From NCBI GenBank assembly GCA_019649035.1, contig BMAT01012117.1:9540-35990 (forward strand): a DNA stretch of 26,451 bases. Direction: 5' to 3'. Within the stretch, counting starts at the first letter, position 1. Each line of letters begins with the position of its first letter. The DNA comes from Elysia marginata (lineage: Eukaryota > Mollusca > Gastropoda > Plakobranchidae). This document shows, in pieces, positions 10,207 to 20,303 of this stretch. The notes beneath the pieces were generated by a model. The model searched no databases, was not told where the DNA came from, and worked only from the letters and a program-made list of their open reading frames with translations. Position numbers and translations under genes: made by a program.

Positions 10207-10367
10207 CTCCGACATTGCTGCGGTAGCTGTTGTAGATCTCCTTCATGCGCCGATAGCGGAAGGCCAGCTTTCGCATCCAGTCCACCCCGCCGCGAACTCC
10301 AGTGGCCAGGCAAAGATTGGCGTTGTTGGCGGCCGCGTGGAACCCGTCCGTAGCAAAGTTGTAGTTG
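10207..10367 (-). CDS. eya: eya exon 3 of 7 in window: helical bundle core ([20 protein letters not shown])
   Basis: A 161-nt exon (one base completing Ser50, residues 51-103, one base of Gly104; phase 2 in, phase 1 out). It opens with [18 protein letters not shown], then [20 protein letters not shown], then [15 protein letters not shown]. The middle block is one of the most conserved parts of the Eya domain and is nearly identical to vertebrate EYA1. This is the helical insertion between HAD motifs I and II, the region of the domain contacted by Six partners in the known family. The acceptor is CTCTGTTTCTCTAG and the donor GTCGGAG|GTGAGGC. The exon is markedly richer in GC than its flanks. 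The plus-strand frame at 10157-10411 is only its antisense shadow. Confidence 0.97.
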
Positions 10368-10560
10368 CTAGAGAAACAGAGAGTGGGTTTTTTTTTATTT
10401 TAGGAGAATAACAAATATAGAGACCTATAAAGCTGAGAAGCTATAATTATAGAGACTTGTAATGCTAGTCTTCTGTTATCAAGGGCTCATGGGCCAGAGT
10501 TGCTTTTTTTATTTGTATTATTATTTTATACTTTGGTTTCCAACTGTAGCTTTTTTTTAA

Positions 10561-10613
10561 GAGAGAGAGAGAGAGAGAGAAAGAGAGAGGGAGAGAGAGA
10601 GAAAGAGAGAGGG
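10561..10613. repeat. GA microsatellite, imperfect
   Basis: GA repeats with three AAAG or GGG interruptions over about 53 bp. Confidence 0.93.
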
Positions 10614-11900
10614 ATATGTCACTTGCCCCTATTTTAAAAAAAATTCTATAATAACCTAGTTCTCTTGCAATATATAATTAAACAGCTAGCATTAGTCGTT
10701 CCAAGATTACCGGAATGCAATTCAGTAGATTATGTGCATGCATGGAACTAAAAGTCATGGATTGAGTTTTTGACTTCTTACGCTATTTGTGAGCGCAATG
10801 TGCAGAACATCAGCCACGATGAACCTGCTTTATTCGTCGATCAAATTAATCTCTGTGACACTCATAACCGCCCTCGCCACTTGAGTAGCATTCAATCGTT
10901 TTCCTCATCTTGAATAAAATTTCCTACTACAAGTACTAGATTATTACAGTTCAAGTTAAACGGAAGAAAACACCTGCTGCTTAGCTCTCATTTGTTTCCC
11001 TTTTCACAGTGTCAAAACTGCTTCCTCTTCTCCCCTTCCACCCACAAACACAACAGTATAGTGCACACATATAATGCCAGAGCATTAATACTCTTAACTT
11101 TGCCATGTTCGGGTAATGAAGAAAATTATCCTGACTCTTTAACAAGTGCCAACCCATCCGGCTAATAAGTCGGCAGAAATAAACTGGCGGTAATTACGGG
11201 AACTGCAGGGCAAATTTACTCGGTTCACCTCGGTGCATTGCATTTAACTGCATTCTATTGCTCACGCTAATCATACACTACACGTATGCCTATAGGAGAT
11301 TAAAACTTCTGACATTAATAACGTAGTAGACACATGTACGGAGACTCGGGTTTTCTAAAAAAAAAGAGCCATGCCCGTAAAAAAAAACGAAAGACGAGAA
11401 CTTTGATGACTTGGTCAACTTGACGTGTAAACTTGTATGTAACCGTAATGAAATGAATGTGAAGCTTATTGAAATGATACAGGTTTTATGAAACATAGAG
11501 TGTACTTTAAATTTTTTTAAACTATATATGGTTTTCAACCCCATTAAGTTCATCTCAAGCAATATCATATTTTACTAACTGTAGCTGCTAGAATGCCCGC
11601 AAAAAATCAATATTTTCAACCCATGAGTTTTAAATTCCTTGTGGGACAGTTCCTTTTTGGTGCCGAGTGGTGGTTATTTCTATAAGGGCTCGATCGCAAA
11701 TTGACAGCGTCATCACAAAAAAAATCTTTGCCATTGCATATTATGCTGTTCAATGGACAAAATTTCAACGTCAACATAACTACTGAGTTGTTGTAGAAAG
11801 CAACAACAAAAAAGCGACAACCATGATGAGTTTCAACGACTACTACTGCTGCTTCTATCGCGTTGACTACAACGACAACAATAATAACTGCTGCTGCTGT

Positions 11901-11915
11901 TACTACCACCACCAA

Positions 11916-11974
<59 letters not shown>

Positions 11975-11975
11975 T

Positions 11976-12031
<56 letters not shown>

Positions 12032-12078
12032 AATACTACTACTACTACTACTACCACTACTACTACTACTACTACTAT

Positions 12079-12114
<36 letters not shown>

Positions 12115-12150
12115 CACCACTAATACTACTACTACTACTGCTGCTGCTCC
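11901..12150. repeat. long ACT/TAC trinucleotide array (~250 bp)
   Basis: More than seventy triplets of ACT with scattered ATT, ACC and TAA variants. It is flanked by CTG triplets on the left and CTG/CTC triplets on the right. Poly-Tyr, poly-Leu, poly-Val and poly-Ser frames on both strands all come from this array and are not genes. Confidence 0.95.
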
Positions 12151-12739
12151 TGCTCCTACTACAACTGCTGCGTTGGTGTTAGTACGGCCCCGCCATATCC
12201 AGCGTCGTCATTGCAATGAATGAATGGCAATATCGTACGTGGTTGAATTAATTTTCTCATTTCTTTTTGTCACAGGCGACACACTTTACATACCTGAGCT
12301 ACACAATCATTTTCCCAACAAAAAATCTCCTTCATTAAATCATTACCCTCGCCCACCGAGACACAAAGAACCAACAATATTTATCCTCCAACGGGAGGGA
12401 GGGGTCTTTATCAGATGCTCTCCATCAACCGACTAGTCTTCCCGCGCTTCCCATAATGCATCAACTACTTGAGATCCGGAGCAAAGATGGCCGGCATGCC
12501 AATAGGCCACGGGCGGTATTCAACCGGGCAGCCCTTCTGGGATTATCTTGTTTCAGTGGCGCTTCTCTGCCCTCCTAGTTCTACATCCACAACACTGGAT
12601 GGCAATCAGCAAACCAATTTTTATTGTATGTATGGCAAGCGCTACACAATCTGTGTGCTAGATGTAAAATTCTGATAACAGTTGTAGCTTGGTTAGTAGG
12701 AGTTGGCAGGAGAGGTTAAAATAAAGAGGAAAAGGAGGT

Positions 12740-12750
12740 GGGGGGGGGGG
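12740..12750. repeat. G homopolymer (11)
   Basis: Eleven G residues within a purine-rich stretch of the intron between exons 2 and 3. Confidence 0.85.
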
Positions 12751-13069
12751 CGAGGTGTAGCAAGCATAATGAAGAAAAATGGCCTTGAAGTAAAGTAAGT
12801 GAAGATTGTGTGAAACTTTTAAAGTTGCAGACTGACAAACCATGTAGGTTTTCACATAAATAGTAGATAAACTGGTTGATTGGAAGGCAGATAAGCAGGT
12901 AAGTAGGTAGATAGATAAGGAGACCAAAAGATGATCTGTAGAATATTGTTAAAGACGTTAATAATGATTAAAAAACACTGTAAATTAAATTTGCAACTCA
13001 AGAGGAAGACATACAATATACTGAAATTAGGACGCTTCAGGTTCTCTCATCTATGGAAAACGTACTCAC

Positions 13070-13128
13070 CTGAGATCTTGACCGTTATCATCTGAAGACA
13101 CATCGTCTATATGCACTTGATCACACTC
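13070..13128 (-). CDS. eya: eya exon 2 of 7 in window: [19 protein letters not shown] segment
   Basis: A 59-nt exon encoding residues 31-49 plus two bases of residue 50 (phase 0 in, phase 2 out). [19 protein letters not shown] matches the same stretch of vertebrate EYA proteins as I recall it without a gap. It is the acidic loop joining helices of the Eya-domain insertion. The acceptor is CTTTTTCTCGCACAG (AG at 13130-13129). The donor CTCAG|GTGAGTACG is close to consensus. It is too short to show as an open reading frame and was found by its splice sites and protein match. A degenerate tandem repeat begins about 60 nt upstream in the preceding intron (13191-13435). Confidence 0.96.
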
Positions 13129-13190
13129 CTGTGCGAGAAAAAGAAAGAAAAGACGTTTGACTGTTGAGTGGTGGTAACTGATATAAAAAT

Positions 13191-13435
13191 GAGACCTATG
13201 TTATTTGCAAAGGACTTGAGTTTAAAAGTTGAGTTTTAGTGAAACTTTTGTCAGTTACAGGAATTTGTAAAGAAGAGTTCCAAAGTTATGTTTTAATGAG
13301 AACAATGTCATTTACAGGGACTTGAGTTCAAACGTAAGTTTAATTGGACCTATGTCATTTACAGAGATTTGAAAACAAAAGTTCAAAAATGGGTTTAAGT
13401 GAGACCTAAATCATTCACAAGAAGAGCTGAAAGGG
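13191..13435. repeat. degenerate minisatellite, ~47-57 bp unit, about five copies
   Basis: Units begin near 13191, 13243, 13300, 13347 and 13403. They share the order GACCTATGTCATTTACAG, then GGACTTGA, then AAAGTT, then GTTTTAATGA, with many substitutions and small indels. The array starts about 60 nt from the exon 2 acceptor, in the preceding intron. Confidence 0.75.
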
Positions 13436-13921
13436 TATCTTTTTTGTCAAGAAACATTTTTTTTAGTACTGAAGACTCCTGGTGTAAAATCTTTTAAGAA
13501 ACTGAACTATACAAACAATACAGTCTTAGATTTGGATCAACTTGTGGGGAACAGTTTGAGAGAAAAATCTAACATCCGTATCTTTCTGATATTGAAAACT
13601 ATCAAATACTACAGGGGGATAATTAAGGAGAACATTAGGTTGGCTCAAAATTTTGTTTCTGTTTTCAAATGCAAAGAACATTAAAACAGTTACACCTCCT
13701 TTTACCTGCCGCACACAAAATGTTTATACGCTGAAAACCAGATTAAATCGAGGAAAAATAAGATGGGGACATACTTGTATTACGTAACGAACACTTGAAT
13801 AAACTGATTTTTCTTAAGGAAGCTGACCACCACTATCTGATACACACCTCCCGCAATCAACACCACCATCACATCTCCCTGTCTGTCTTTCTCCATATTA
13901 CAACCCTCCTCTCTCTCTCTC

Positions 13922-13972
13922 NNNNNNNNNNNNNNNNNNNNNNNNNNNNNNNNNNNNNNNNNNNNNNNNNNN
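13922..13972. other. assembly gap (51 N)
   Basis: Fifty-one N bases directly after a CT run (13909-13921). The true length is unknown. No eya coding sequence is missing, because the flanking exons are continuous. Confidence 0.99.
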
Positions 13973-14178
13973 TACCATTTGCTTTTCCATCTTTCTCAGC
14001 TTCTATCATCCCTCCACCCGTTTCCATGTTGTCTTTGCTGCTACTGCTGTGGCCGCCACCTTAATGCTGCTAATGTAGCTGGTAATGATGTTGTTTGCCC
14101 AGGCCCGCCAGGGAGACGGCACCAGGGGAGAGCGACCAGACTGACAGAGACGGCCAGTTTCCCCTAGGTCCGGGCAGC

Positions 14179-14198
14179 GGCCATGACTTGCCATGGCC
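14179..14198. repeat. perfect 7-bp-arm inverted repeat
   Basis: GGCCATG, a 6-nt loop ACTTGC, then CATGGCC, inside the GC-rich low-repeat intronic segment. It could form a small hairpin or be a paired protein-binding site; function unknown. Confidence 0.6.
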
Positions 14199-16796
14199 CC
14201 CGACTTATTAAGTCTCCTTGAGCAAACATGGTCGGCGGTGTTCGCGAAAGAAGAACCGTACCCGAGGTCCAGGGACAAGGAGTAAAGATAAGCCATCCCC
14301 AAGACAGAGAGGCAAACCAAAGTAAGAATAGTGAGCGGCTAGCATCACAAGCACTAGCAGCTGTCCGCCTGTCGGTATGAGCTAACTCAAAACGGGAAAC
14401 TAATTACTAAGGTTCGTACATGACAAAGCTAATGAAAAACTCTTTTAAAAAATTTAAAGACCTAGCACGCGGGTGTGGAATGACTTGGTTGTAAATCTAT
14501 TTAACTTGGAGATTGATTCATAGAAAAGTTTATGCCTAAATAGTCTTAGCTGGCCTTAGTAGTTTTTTAAAACTAAACAAGTCGGCATTAATGGAAAATT
14601 TTTGGGCTTGACTAACTACGCCAAATAAAATACAAGAATTCCCGGAAGCTAAATTAGTATCGTTCAGCTAAACGAGATGAAAATGATTTGAGAATAGAAT
14701 GAAAGATAACCAGATCGTTAATTTCTTAACTAGCACACAAGATGTGGATATTTACTCATTCAGCCACGACTGGGCAGGCGGGGTCAGTGTTAACAAAATG
14801 TAAGGACACACACACACGAGCACGCTGTTCCGTCAGCCCAGACAGAGTCAATTAGAGTGTCAACAACAGGGACTATGCAGGCGGCCTCCAATGTAAACGG
14901 CTGGTGCTGCCATTTATTGGGTGTTGGTGGTAGTCGTGTCTGTAAAGCTTTAAGTGTGTGTTTGAATCTTTTAAGCTCTGAGTTCGAACTATCAAGAAAT
15001 TATGAGAGTTAGCCGGTATAAAGCTGCACGACCGACAGTGAAAAGTACCAAATGGCCCAAAGTACAGCAGGTTTATTTTCAAACTGTGTTGGTCATTAAT
15101 ACATCGGTCGCAATACGCCTTCCTCAGGGATCTCTTTCTTTACCGAGTTCCTATCTCCATTCCTAAAAAGCTTAGGCTGTGAGGTTAGATAGGAAGAGCT
15201 TTCACATTGTCAATGCAAAATTTGGCGCTAGGGTCGCCGTCTATTATAATGAAGATAGTGGGACAGAGAGCGAATGGAGCGTGGAAGGGACTTTTCGCTC
15301 TTCAGTGAGCGAGGTCGGTAAGGACAACAAGATGGACGTGAGCAGTATGGCAACAAAACGGAGGGCGACTGGAAAAGAAGACCTGCGTCACTTTATGAGC
15401 TTACATCGTGCTTAAGGTCGCTGGTCAACAGGCTGTGTTTTCACATGCATTCTACAATTAGAGGAGCGAGGTTTGAACGGAGCCTGTCATTTTTTATTTC
15501 CCCATGTGGAATTTATAAAGAATTCTTTATTCTGTATTCTGTAAGGAGCTGATACGGGAAGCATAGCATAGCAGCGGCTACTGTTTTCTTATCGTCCCCA
15601 TCAAGTAAAGCAACTTCTGGAGAATGTAATCCTTCCACTAGAAGGCTCTTGCCACGAACGGGTTGTCAAATAGGGGCTTAGCCGGGACAGGAAGGGGTAA
15701 ACACTCTGGTAGCCTTCCTAGATGCCGAACGCGAGAGGTCGGGGAGGGTAAATATGGGAGTTTAGGAGGGAGCATGGCGAGAGAGAGGGGGGGGGGAGAG
15801 GGCAGAGACAGACAGAGGCAAAAACACAGAGAGAGCATTTTCAAATCTTAAATCCAAAGCATAAATTTACGGTGAATGAAGTAAACATGGAGAAATGAAG
15901 GACCGGCATTAGAAAAAAGACAGAGAGGACGCTATCTTAGCGAACAAGTACATAAAGGGAAGGAACTGAGATTTTCAAACGCCCAGTATCGATGTTTTGA
16001 GTGCTCAGGAGAAGAGATTCATTGATTCTCCAAGCTCTGTGGGAAAACCCGCAGCCGATACCAGGGCCACTGGATCATTTTTCTGGCACACGCATTCTGC
16101 CCATTGGTTTATTTTTAACATGCAGGCTTCGGTGAGACCGCCGTTTGATTGGCTATCGATTGGAGCTTGAGCAGTGTCCGATAATCGTTCCCCATTTCTA
16201 AGTTAAACTTTCTTACTCACGATCCCACAACGGGGCGCTATTTCGGCACGCAGGAAAACACTCTGCCGATAATGGTAAGGTATCATTCTTTTTTTTTTCT
16301 TGTTTAAAATCATGAACATAACCCGCAACAGTTTACCTAGCTTCTTCATTAAAATCAGTAGTGAAGATAAAATTCCATAAAAAGCTTCCAAAGTAAGAAA
16401 AAGCCTCATACCTTTCCTATTCGATCTTAAAGTAGCTACAGGACTTCCGTGCGAAAAGACCAAAACCGCAATATCCCGGGGCTGCCACTACAACATTTCC
16501 TCGCTTTTTTTCGCATTTCGCCCTACGAAAATTAATGGCCCCGAAGACATTCTGCCAAGTCAGGTTTCAAATTACTTAATTTAAAACTTCAAAAAAATAA
16601 ATTGGTTCAGCTTTTCATAAAAATAATGTTGATTTTTTAAAGTGGGATATGTCTACTTTTTGCTTCAATTTGGCATCGCTGGCAGCACCATGGGTTTACT
16701 GCTTGCAGCGCATCAGAACTAATGTCTTAGTGACTACGGCTCATCATTGCTCCGCAGAGTTTGTACAATAATGTAAAACCAACTTTCTCTTTTAAA

Positions 16797-16798
<2 letters not shown>

Positions 16799-16835
<37 letters not shown>
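16799..16835. repeat. CT dinucleotide microsatellite
   Basis: About 18 uninterrupted TC units (GA on the sense strand), 82 nt past the 5' splice site of exon 1 of the window. Confidence 0.95.
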
Positions 16836-16837
<2 letters not shown>

Positions 16838-16917
16838 TGTGGAGACTTTCAACAAAGGCTTGCAGTAAAACGCTGGAAAATGGTACAGGATGCAAAAGAA
16901 GGTATCACATGACCTAC

Positions 16918-17007
16918 CTCCAAGTCGTTGAAAAACAAGTGGGTATCAGCAAGGTTAAAGATGACTTCCTCCATTCGAAGACCCATTGACATGGAGCCTT
17001 GAGGGTC
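16918..17007 (-). CDS. eya: eya exon 1 of 7 in window: start of Eya-domain helical insertion
   Basis: Thirty complete codons (residues 1-30), phase 0 at both ends. It reads [20 protein letters not shown] then [10 protein letters not shown], and follows vertebrate EYA1 almost residue for residue from GLRMEE onward. It belongs to the segment just after HAD motif I, at the start of the helical cap-like bundle characteristic of Eya. The acceptor is TTTCCATTTCGCAG (minus, AG at 17009-17008) and the donor is GAG|GTAGGTC. Because it opens in phase 0 on Asp, the preceding exon should end with the motif I block and a residue such as Arg or Lys; that exon was not found up to 26451. A CT microsatellite (GA on the sense strand) lies about 80 nt inside the following intron. 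Confidence 0.96.
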
Positions 17008-17901
17008 CTGCGAAATGGAAATAAAACAATAACATTGGTCTCAGACATTCTAGAGACTCGGTAATAAAAAGTACTTGCTAACAATATAGAATAAAAACGG
17101 TATGTCGATGCTTGCTTGCCTTCGAACAACGTCTTATGCAAAATAATTCAAATTCCCAATTCGATAATAATTATTCCAGCTGATTGTTATTTTTGTTTAG
17201 GAATAAATGGGGCGCTATGAATATGCATGTAATAAACAATACTTCATAATTACAACTATGCTGTTTCACAGTGGACAAAAACAAGACTGAGAAGAAATGT
17301 ATGCCTATTTTTTAAAATTTTCTTAAGTTAAAAGCTAGACATCAGTTGATTCTTTAAAAAAAAAACTGTAACTCTTAAAGTGTTATATGAAATGTATGAA
17401 GGGGCTTTAAAATGCAACATTTTTTTCTATAATTTCCTCCACATTCTTTCATTGTACCCAAAACAGCAGCGCTTTGTCAAATTCAATTGATTTTAAATCA
17501 TGTGAGGCAAAATCTGGGATGACAAGTTAAAAAATTTAATTTCATTTACTCAATAAGCACCGAGCGAACTTATTAATCGCAAGGTAAAGGGACACCGTTA
17601 AGTCAGTCTGCTCATAGCCAAAAATAACGCTGAACAGTTCGAAAAAAAAATGATTCAAAAAGTAGAAGTGTCTACAAAGCGTAAGAAATAGGGTATAAAC
17701 AAAACAAATCAAACACACCGACAAAATCAAAATCAAAACACGTTCAAAAAAGTATAGTCTTAAAAAGAACTTTGATTTGTAGAGGAGAAAGGAAAGTATA
17801 GAAAAAGAAAGAAGGAGGATGATGAGGAGCACCCGGTGAAAAGAGGAGAGGGGGGAGCAAGTACAGAAGAGCGGTGGAGCCGTATAAACCTAACTTGTAA
17901 A

Positions 17902-17904
<3 letters not shown>

Positions 17905-17944
<40 letters not shown>

Positions 17945-18011
17945 AGGAGGGAAAAAGAAGAAAAAGAAGAAGAAGAAGAAGAAGAACAACAACAACAACA
18001 ACAACAACAAC
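17905..18011. repeat. compound microsatellite GA, GGA/GAA, then CAA
   Basis: GA runs over 17905-17936, GGAGGAGG and (AAG)n over 17937-17985, and CAA over 17986-18011. The first 80 bp are almost purely purine on the plus strand. Confidence 0.95.
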
Positions 18012-18172
18012 GACAAAGATTAAAATATTTCCAGGAAACTCAATGGAAAATTTAAGATTAACTCAAATACAGGACCTTGTTCAAATTATACAAGAGAAAA
18101 AAAGAGAAGTATAATTCCAGATACACACACCTCAGCATGTTGGCGAGTGTACGTGCGTGAATTTTGTAGCCT

Positions 18173-18258
18173 GTAGGTGAGGATGTAGGGGTAGGTGTAG
18201 GTGTAGGTGAGGATGTAGGTGTGGATGTAGGGTAGGGTGTAGGTGTGGATGAAGGTGT
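18173..18258. repeat. GTAGGT/GGATGT minisatellite
   Basis: About fourteen six-base units, mostly GTAGGT with GGATGT, GTGGAT and TAGGG variants. The G-rich strand contains TAGGGTAGGGT, superficially like telomeric repeats. Confidence 0.9.
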
Positions 18259-18690
18259 CACCTTTGACGAACAACTCTCGAATGTGTCATGATTATGTGT
18301 GTTCGTGAGCTTGAGTTTCGTTACTTTTTTTATATTTTTATTTGCTTCTTTGTAACCCCAATCCCGTGAATACGTCAGCTCATGGTGATTGATTACGTCA
18401 GGATGTTTCTACAACTTGTCTCGTCAAGGGACGCACAGACAGAGTATGGTGAGCAAAAGCTCGATATCTTATGACAAGGCTAGCTGAGAGATTTTAAAAA
18501 ATTTTAACCCACAAACTTAAACCGTTTGTACGGCAGACAAAGGAAATTGGAACTTAATGGGTGTGATTAACATACAGAATGATAGACAGAGGAACAAAAG
18601 AGATAGAATATAGACGAAAGAATTAAATGCGAGCGATAGTAAAATTTGAAAGATTTCTAATGGAAAGGGACAATAGCAACGTGTTTACTG

Positions 18691-18731
18691 GAGAGGAGGG
18701 GAGGGAGCGAGAGAGAAAGAGAGAAAGAGAG
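18691..18731. repeat. purine-rich GA/GGA tract
   Basis: GAGAGGAGGGGAGGGAGCGAGA followed by GAGAAA units; 41 bp, nearly all purine. Confidence 0.85.
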
Positions 18732-20290
18732 TTGCAGAAGCCCAAAGCTGATGGCTCACAAGGGATTTTAAACAGCAATTTGTGTGCTTAAAGCATTGGC
18801 TTCGTAAAGTGGATTATAACCTCCATGAACCGACCACAGCTTGCGTCAACATTGCCCCTCGCGTCAATCCTCCTTTAGGTTATCTGACCCCCACACCTTA
18901 CTTCTTCAATGTTCACCCCATCATCCATTGGCATATTTTTCCTTCTTTTTTATCATTTTGTACGCCTGTACCATAATGGAATAATTCCAAATTTCGTTTT
19001 AGGATTTATGAGTGCTCTTCCGGTGACACACATCATATGGAGAGCGAAACATAACTTATATTTATGTCATACAAACTGTCCCATTATTGTTTCTTTAAGT
19101 CCATGTTCAAAATAACGGGTTGCCTCTAAGGGCGGAGATCATTTCTATTAATAAAACAAAGGAAAGACTCGTCTAATGTAGTTAAAAAAAGAAACAGCAC
19201 TACATGTAAAACTCCATGAATAGAAATCATAGCTCGAAAGTAATCACGTAATTATCACAACCACAAGTTTAAGTAATAACATCCTAATCACAATCATAAA
19301 CTATCTTGTAAAAAAACAATCATTGCGTTATACTGATAGTTAATTTCACTTAATCGCAAATATTTAATAAGGGATACACAATCTTTCCAAAGGTTTGCCA
19401 TTTAGCAATAATTGTGATCAACAAGCAAAAAAAGAGGAAAACAATTTCTTGACATTTCACTAGCGTTATACGACATAGAAATGTCAGACGCGGTAACAGT
19501 AATCTTTGAATATCTGTAAGCGAAAAACAAAAAGAAGACAACGTAACACGAATCTCCGAAAAACACAAATTGCTCTCTTTTCAAACCCTCCTACTCTCCA
19601 GTCGTACCGCCCCCTCCCCCTTCCTCCCTCTCAGTTACAAGTACTATATACGTTGTTGGATGTGTCTTGCATTGGAAAACCAAATATGTCTAAAAGGTAT
19701 CTAGGCGGCTTAATATTGAAACCTCATCACGAGCTAATTGTTGCCGTTTGCTTCGTGGCAATCTTGAGGCTTGTGCCCATTTCACTAAGTCCATCATACA
19801 GGCAGCTGTTTGGTACAATCCTATCACAGCAATACAAGCATGGTAACGAGTCAGGTGCTTAGTTTTCAAGGTTTTTGGAGTAAGGTTTACATGACTCGGG
19901 TACAAGAACAATCCAAGAATATAATTTATTTTTTAAGTAACATGACTTCTACCAGCTGGCAACGGATCTGGATCTAGCGCGCGGCGCTAAACGCGTCCTC
20001 TCATCTTCAACTGAAAGAGACCTCAGTGAAAACCCCTCCAGATCTCGCGCTGTATTTGTCTAAACACAAGCAACGAGGACAAGAACCCCCCTCACGATAT
20101 TGACAAGTTAGATTCGGGGCCAAGTTTGACTAATGCTGGCTGTCTCCAAAGATAAGGTCTGCTCGGTATGCTGCGGCATCCGGGTGAAATAAACACACGT
20201 CCACTTTGGAGAGGTGAAGTCGCTATTCGAATATGCCTACGGGCTGGCCTTTTTTTTCTTATGCAGAATGTTCGGAGCAAACCCAATCTA

Positions 20291-20303
20291 CCCCCCCCCC
20301 CCC
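20291..20303. repeat. C homopolymer (13)
   Basis: Thirteen C residues followed by GCACAAACACACACAC in the upstream intron. Confidence 0.9.

Larger units (their letters stand above)
10368..13069 (-). other. eya intron between exons 2 and 3 (2702 bp)
   Basis: Holds a GA microsatellite near exon 3, a repeat-poor segment with several TAAT-type homeodomain-like motifs at about 10780-11240, the large ACT array, and a more GC-rich segment at 12180-12560. No coding exon was recognised. Confidence 0.85.
13129..16917 (-). other. eya intron between exons 1 and 2 of the window (3789 bp)
   Basis: The largest complete intron. It contains the ~55-bp degenerate tandem repeat (13191-13435), the assembly gap (13922-13972), a GC-richer low-repeat zone (about 14030-16210) and a CT microsatellite (16799-16835). 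The open frames inside are short and unrecognised. Confidence 0.85.
6314..17007 (-). other. eya: eyes absent (eya) gene, 3' part: seven terminal coding exons and six introns
   Basis: Eya is a nuclear and cytoplasmic co-activator that binds Six-family homeoproteins and carries a HAD-type phosphatase in its conserved C-terminal Eya domain. Seven minus-strand exons join into one 242-codon frame plus TAG (90+59+161+115+122+101+81 = 729 nt). Every intron is GT-AG and phases agree at each junction. Intron lengths in transcript order are 3789, 2702, 921, 1049, 610 and 894 bp. The joined protein lacks the N-terminal Pro/Ser/Thr/Tyr-rich transactivation part and HAD motif I, which lie upstream of this window. 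The rest of the Eya domain is complete, with no frameshift, stop or missing block, so the gene looks functional. Residue numbers in the exon entries count from the first codon of exon 17007-16918. Confidence 0.96.

Noticed and set aside
10157..10411. 84-codon plus-strand frame
   Set aside because: It overlaps eya exon 3 on the opposite strand, and its openness follows from that coding sequence.
11823..12182. 119-codon poly-Tyr/poly-Leu frame and the antisense poly-Val/poly-Ser frame
   Set aside because: Both are translations of the ACT triplet array.
18173..18258. Interstitial telomere
   Set aside because: The dominant unit is GTAGGT/GGATGT rather than a TTAGGG array. The resemblance is limited to one TAGGGTAGGG stretch.
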